A stretch of DNA of 64,000 nt from Gnetum montanum (lineage: Eukaryota; Streptophyta; Gnetopsida; Gnetales; Gnetaceae), in NCBI GenBank assembly GCA_015680685.1, contig MNCI01001305.1, forward strand, positions 96,273-160,272. Reading direction: 5' to 3'. Shown here piece by piece: positions 59,401-64,000 of the stretch (positions are counted from its first letter, which is position 1; every line of letters begins with the position of its first letter). The position numbers were made by a program, and so were the translations under genes. Below the pieces are notes generated by a model, which was not told where the DNA came from, did not search any database, and saw only the letters and a list, made by a program, of their open reading frames with translations.

Positions 59401-60930
59401 GCACCATCAATTGATTGTAAGCATAGGAGCTTTTGCTAACAGTCCAAACTAGCATTAAACTATGACAACCAATCCATTCCTAAAATAGCATCATATACCC
59501 CAATATCCATAACATGTAAATTACTAACCCACTGCACACCTTCCAATTCTACTAGCATACATATACACACCTAATCAACTTGATTTTCATGATCCCTAGC
59601 AGAAGATACTATCAACCGAGGAGAAAGAAAATGATAGACAAGAGCTATGTGCAACCATAGGATCTATGAAAGAATGTCTAGCACTGAGATCAAATAAAAT
59701 TAACATAGAAAAGCCCAAAATCATACCTCTCATCTCCATCATTTTGTTTGGCTACATGTACAAGGGCTAGTTTGTTAAGGCATGCATTCATCCTAGAGTC
59801 CTCTGGTCCCCTCCTCTGAGCTCAGTGACTAGTGCTTCCCATCCACCCTAAACTAGAGGTTACTGTCATCAACCTCTACCTCCTCCACTACTACCTGCCT
59901 ACTCTAGGCACTCTCAAGCCTAATGCGCTAGTTTCCCACATGTAAAATAATTCTAGCAATCCCTTTGAAAATTACTAGGCTACCCACATCTATTACACAC
60001 AATAGCTTCATGACCATCTCCAATACTAGGATCATGAGTGAGTGTTAAATGCTCTCCTTCATGGCCACAAGCTTGCTTAGAGGGGCTAGGCCTCTCTCCA
60101 AATGTTGTTCCTCTCTTCTACCCCTATCACCTCTCTCTACACTTTGTATCCTCCTACTAACTCCTCTCTAAATCCATGGCTACTGCTCTCGCTTCATCAT
60201 AGGAAGTTAATCTAAGTGGTAATAGGTGATCCTTCAAAGATGTTCTCAAACCTCAAATAAACCTATTTGCCTGTGCTTGAGCATCGGTCTGTAGCTGGGG
60301 TACATAACTACTCAACTTAGAGAAACAAGAATCATACTCTGCTACAAACCAACTACCTTGATACAAATGGTATAATTCAACCTCCTTGGCCTATGCATAT
60401 TGGGTAGACACATAATGACCTCTAAAAGATGCTATAAAATCATCCCATACCACCTCTTGACTAGTCCATCCCTTTGCCTACTCTTTAATTATCCACCATT
60501 GCTAGGTAGTACCAATCAATTGATAAACTACCAAGCAAGTCTACTGAATTGATGAACAACCCATAAAATCAAAAGCTTTTTTTAATTTCTCTAACCATTC
60601 TATAGCCATAGTGGGATCCTCAGTGCCATCAAATTTTGGAGGTCCCAATTTCCCAAACTACTCCACTAGTTCCCTATTGATAGGTTGTCTATTTGATTCT
60701 CTTAAGCCTCCACTACCACTACCACTTCCCACTTTCCTAATCATGGGAACATGAGTAGGAGCATCACTAGCTACAACATGCTACTACAAAATCTGTAACA
60801 ATTATTGTATAAAATCTGATTACCTATTTGTAGGACCACTGCTAGATGTTGGAGGCGGTTACTCTTATCCATCATTAGACCCTTCTAGTCTATAGGCCCC
60901 ACCAACACCATGACCACATCTACTATACAT
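56492..60930 (-). pseudogene. gag-pol: gag-pol of element G
   Basis: Start ATG at 60930-60928; stop TAA at 56494-56492. Gag has FGKLGPPKFDGTEDP (about 60650) and ends in two zinc knuckles (59990-59900) with some Cys and Gln codons lost. Protease reads FDLSARHSFIDPMV (about 59680): Asp kept, Ser-Gly lost. RT has NRYPLPCIDDLLDQLRGA, FSKIDLKFRYHQV and SIDDILIYS (58960-58660). RNase H region ends ADALSR (57940). Integrase core IPQWKWDAIGMDFIVGL, LTKSTHFLA (57550-57420). The C-terminus has DFFHVSMLHCYV (about 56720) and a chromodomain-like tail with ATWEVETEMHVAHPKIF. Many TAG stops. It needs no frameshift between gag and pol, as usual for this lineage. Confidence 0.87.
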
Positions 60931-60998
60931 CTCTGTAACCTAAAATTACACAAATGGATGAGTACCCCCACTATCATACAACATCAGAGTAAACTAGC

Positions 60999-61010
60999 TC
61001 TGATACCACA
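60999..61010 (-). promoter_or_regulatory. Primer binding site of G (tRNA-iMet)
   Basis: The minus strand reads TGTGGTATCAGAGC next to the 5' LTR. TGGTATCAGAGC is the standard complement of the 3' end of plant initiator tRNA-Met. Confidence 0.93.
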
Positions 61011-61011
61011 A

Positions 61012-63739
61012 TGTAACACCCTACCCTAGCTTAGGGTAGGGTAATGCTAGGATCAAGTAATCTTAGCATAGACGCATGATAACTAAAACTTGGAAGCATG
61101 ATAACTAGAACCAATAATGTGTAGAATACATGATAATAAGAAAAGTTAAACAGTATAGAACTTTTCCACCAAACCAAAAACTAAACATATATATCAAGTT
61201 ACCAAAATGCATGTCTCTACATAAAGCAAACTATATACTACTATGAAAAAATACAAAAACACATAAACCTCATCATGATATATAGAAGAATATAGAGAGT
61301 TTCATACAAGGGTATCTAATCCACACTACTGTACATGAAAATATACATCAGCCAAGCATAGAAGATTTTCCCCTCCTCTAACCTTCCTGCCATGCTCGTC
61401 TAGGATCCTGCATCTTTCACTTGTAATTAAATAAAGTCAGTACATAATTGAGTAGAAAGCCTTTACACTTCCCCTACTATATGATCAAAAAGTGCTACAT
61501 TAGAGGAGGGGAGTGGGGTACAAGGCAACTTGCAACACTATTAGTCTCATGCATGCTCAAAACAACATACACCATATCACCCATAAAGTTAACATACTAT
61601 CATACAAGCATAGACAAAGCCATGATCTAACATCATCTATCATGCCCATGTCATTGTACCCATGATATACCATAAATAGTCCATGATCCACACAATCATA
61701 ATCCAAACAGAACACCTATTCTCAATGATACGACTCATAAACCAACACTATCATAGATAGCCCATATGGTTGCTAGCATATCCATGCTTAGTGTAGCATG
61801 TGAAATGTTGCAATGAGTACTCATAACAGCCATTGCCTATAGGTCTTTTATTAGTTGTTTATATATCCAATCGGTGCTAGGGGGTCCATCAACCTCTGAC
61901 TGGCAACCACTAGCCTTCTAGAGGACTAGTAATAGGGATGAACACGCCTATGTCACAGACTAGCTGTAGGGATGAACACACCTATGCTCTCCCACTCTCA
62001 AGATGAGGCCTAAGATAAGAGCCTCACCGATGCATCATAATGGGGATCAATCCAATACTACCTCTAAGGTGCCTCATCACAAACTAGTCCACACCCTCAT
62101 GCTAGCATCACCTACCAATGACCATCACAAGCATCATCCCAAAAACATATACACAGTCTAGCTAGCTTAAGCCAACACATATCCAAACATAACTACACAA
62201 ATCCACCCCTAACAATCATTTCATGAAAATAATGCTATGATGCAACAGAACAACATGAAGACCTTGATATGATAAAATAATACCATATTTCTCAAAAGAC
62301 ACATACTTCCATAACAATGACCACTATTATAACCTTCAAAATGAGGTCTACCCAAAGAAAAAACTAATTCCACGATTATAAGGTACTTTTTAAAACAATC
62401 CCAGTGACACTAATTTTACCTAAATCGAACTTCTGGAAGCAAAGTTATGCATGTTTAACATTTGAGTAATAAAATAATATTTAACTAATATTTGGAATGC
62501 CCAGAAAAACTCATGTCCTAATAGGCCCCACAAATAACATATTCCAATCATACGAGTCTCATCAACATCACAAATCATATTCTATAAGTCCACATCATCC
62601 CATACCGACAATTTTGGGAAAAGAGACAAAATAACATGTCCAAGGTCAATCTCAAAGCTATCCACCCCACATGCCCAAATCTCATAATTATATATACTGA
62701 TCTAGCACAAAAATATAAGGGAAAGGTAAAGACAACCCACCAATTAAAATTGTTGAGGTAGAAAGGCCAAAACAAGGAGAAAATCCTCAAAAATCTGGTA
62801 GGACTCTATTTTTTTTCCCAACATGTTCTACACCCACGTAGATATGACCACAACAATCCCAAATCCAAGTTCAAAGCAAGCAAAATGCATTTACAAAGCT
62901 CAGAATCTAAAAAAGAAGAGAGCAGAAGGAAAAATGTTAAAAAAAAATAGACTCTTCTGTGTTTCTATTTCTGAAACAGTGAAACATAGAAAAATAAACA
63001 TAAACTTGAGCATGGTGGTGGAAAAAAGGTGGTGGTTAAAGTAAGAGGAAAAAAATACAAGGTTTAGGCCACATTACTTGTGGCAGCAGCAAAAAAAAAT
63101 GATGATCACCATTGGTAGTAAAAAATAATAAAGAAAAAAATTCACATAATACACATAAAAAAACCAACAATGCACTCCTCATGTCATGTGAGTTACTTTT
63201 TCTTTTTACTTTATTTTTGTTTTTCATTTAAATTCTTTTTTTTTTCAAAAATGATTTTCATAAGTTATTTTCATTTTCTGTTCCTGCAGCTAATACTGTA
63301 AACTTTAATCATGTGTACCAAACACACCGGGACTCCAAATCAAAATCTATTTGAATCTATAAGATCCTTATCATATGCTCTACACATTCACATCCCAAAA
63401 CCACACTCAAACATCATGCAACATAGGGCTATAGTACAAATGCATACATACCAAAATCACACATAAAGCATAAAACATACTGGATTGGTGCTCTTGTATC
63501 TCAATCCCATACCCCATACCCTTGCCAACAACATCACCTATCTAACACATCGCACAAGGCTAGTGTACATGATCATGTTAGTTAAGCATGCAAAGACATC
63601 ATAATCATAACAAAAAAAATGAAGCCTCATAACATATAAAATACATTTTCTCCTCCCCAAATACCCATCAAGAATCCACATGTAATGTCTAAATCATAAG
63701 CATATGATCATACCTACTAGCTCTGGGTGGGGTGTAACA
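61012..63739 (-). repeat. 5' LTR of G
   Basis: 2728 bases with the same ends as the other LTR. Compared with it, it has a short local duplication near 61070-61110 (gcatgataacta twice), absent from the 3' LTR, and lacks about 30 bases near 62606. Otherwise similar throughout with frequent single changes. Confidence 0.92.
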
Positions 63740-63744
63740 ATAAG

Positions 63745-64000
63745 CAAGCCTACATGACCTCCATATATCTCTCTCTTTATCTCTATTTCTATTTGGCACA
63801 ATGAATGAATAGCAAGCTTTGTAAAATTTGATACACATGGCACAAATCTCTCAATGTTCTATAGATGATAGCCTATGGAATATTTTGTAACAACATGTAT
63901 TCTTTGTCTTGTTTTCTTATTCTCTTGGAGTTATGCTTATATAATAAAGCCTAGAAGTCATGGTAGAGGTACAACTCATTATGGGAAGAAGTTATCATGC
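63745..64000. other. Flank right of G
   Basis: Should continue the 3' untranslated region of D. I see no repeat, gene or LTR end in it. Confidence 0.35.

Larger units (their letters stand above)
53743..63739 (-). mobile_element. Del/Tekay-like Ty3/gypsy chromovirus G, complete
   Basis: A 9997-base element with two LTRs of about 2.7 kb, a primer site, one gag-pol reading frame and a polypurine tract, all on the minus strand. Lineage is inferred from wording of integrase (PQWKWDAIGMDFIVGL), the chromodomain-like end with TWE and its stop, and the tRNA-iMet primer site. It inserted 65 bases behind the integrase stop of D. Broken by many TAG stops. Confidence 0.88.

Noticed and set aside
1-64000. 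Host genes, tRNA, rRNA and organelle DNA
   Set aside because: No frame outside the transposons carries a recognisable host domain, and no RNA-gene box motifs or organelle-like stretches were noticed by eye; a tRNAscan and a BLAST search would be decisive.

Overview
This window looks like intergenic DNA from a large, repeat-rich plant genome. I found no host gene, rRNA, tRNA or CRISPR array. Almost all of it is decayed Ty3/gypsy LTR retrotransposons, nested in one another and broken by stops (mostly TAG) and frameshifts. The plant assignment rests on Tat-lineage features (a second, archaeal-type RNase H after the first, a Tat-type Gag knuckle), a Del/Tekay-like chromovirus, and plant-type LTR promoters and introns. 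A gymnosperm or other giant-genome plant is plausible, but the species cannot be told from the sequence.

Layout. 1-239: LINE tail (-). 240-13745: Tat element A (-), with 3' LTR, 3' repeats, pol, an antisense gene and protease. 13757-18500: Tat element B (+), with truncated 5' LTR and gag. 18500-19715: inverted Tat pol fragment E (-). 19720-23697: element H (-), a second Ty3/gypsy lineage, whose 5' LTR is split by the next element and resumes at 43484. 23703-43478: Tat element C (+), almost complete, with exact TATGG target duplications. It carries two nested solo LTRs (28817-31398 and 40287-42012). 44390-53678: Tat element D (+), with antisense-gene remnant, a 193-bp tandem array and pol. 53743-63739: complete Del/Tekay-like element G (-), inserted just behind the pol of D.

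The main discovery candidate is a gene carried inside the Tat elements on the strand opposite gag-pol. In A and C it lies between protease and reverse transcriptase; in D it lies upstream of reverse transcriptase. It has at least seven or eight exons with GT-AG introns, and intron positions agree between copies. In C it has its own TATA box. The protein is roughly 1000 residues. Its first recognisable domain resembles the FCP1/NLI-interacting-factor branch of HAD phosphatases, but in all three copies the expected nucleophile Asp is Glu. Later exons encode an unrecognised conserved region, an acidic segment and a probable coiled coil. Tandem repeats sharing the core CCTWAAACTAGC mark the joints protease/antisense gene, antisense gene/RT and integrase/3' UTR. 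I infer a modular, two-transcript retrotransposon: a sense gag-pol RNA and an antisense spliced mRNA. Because the introns lie on the other strand, they would survive retrotransposition.
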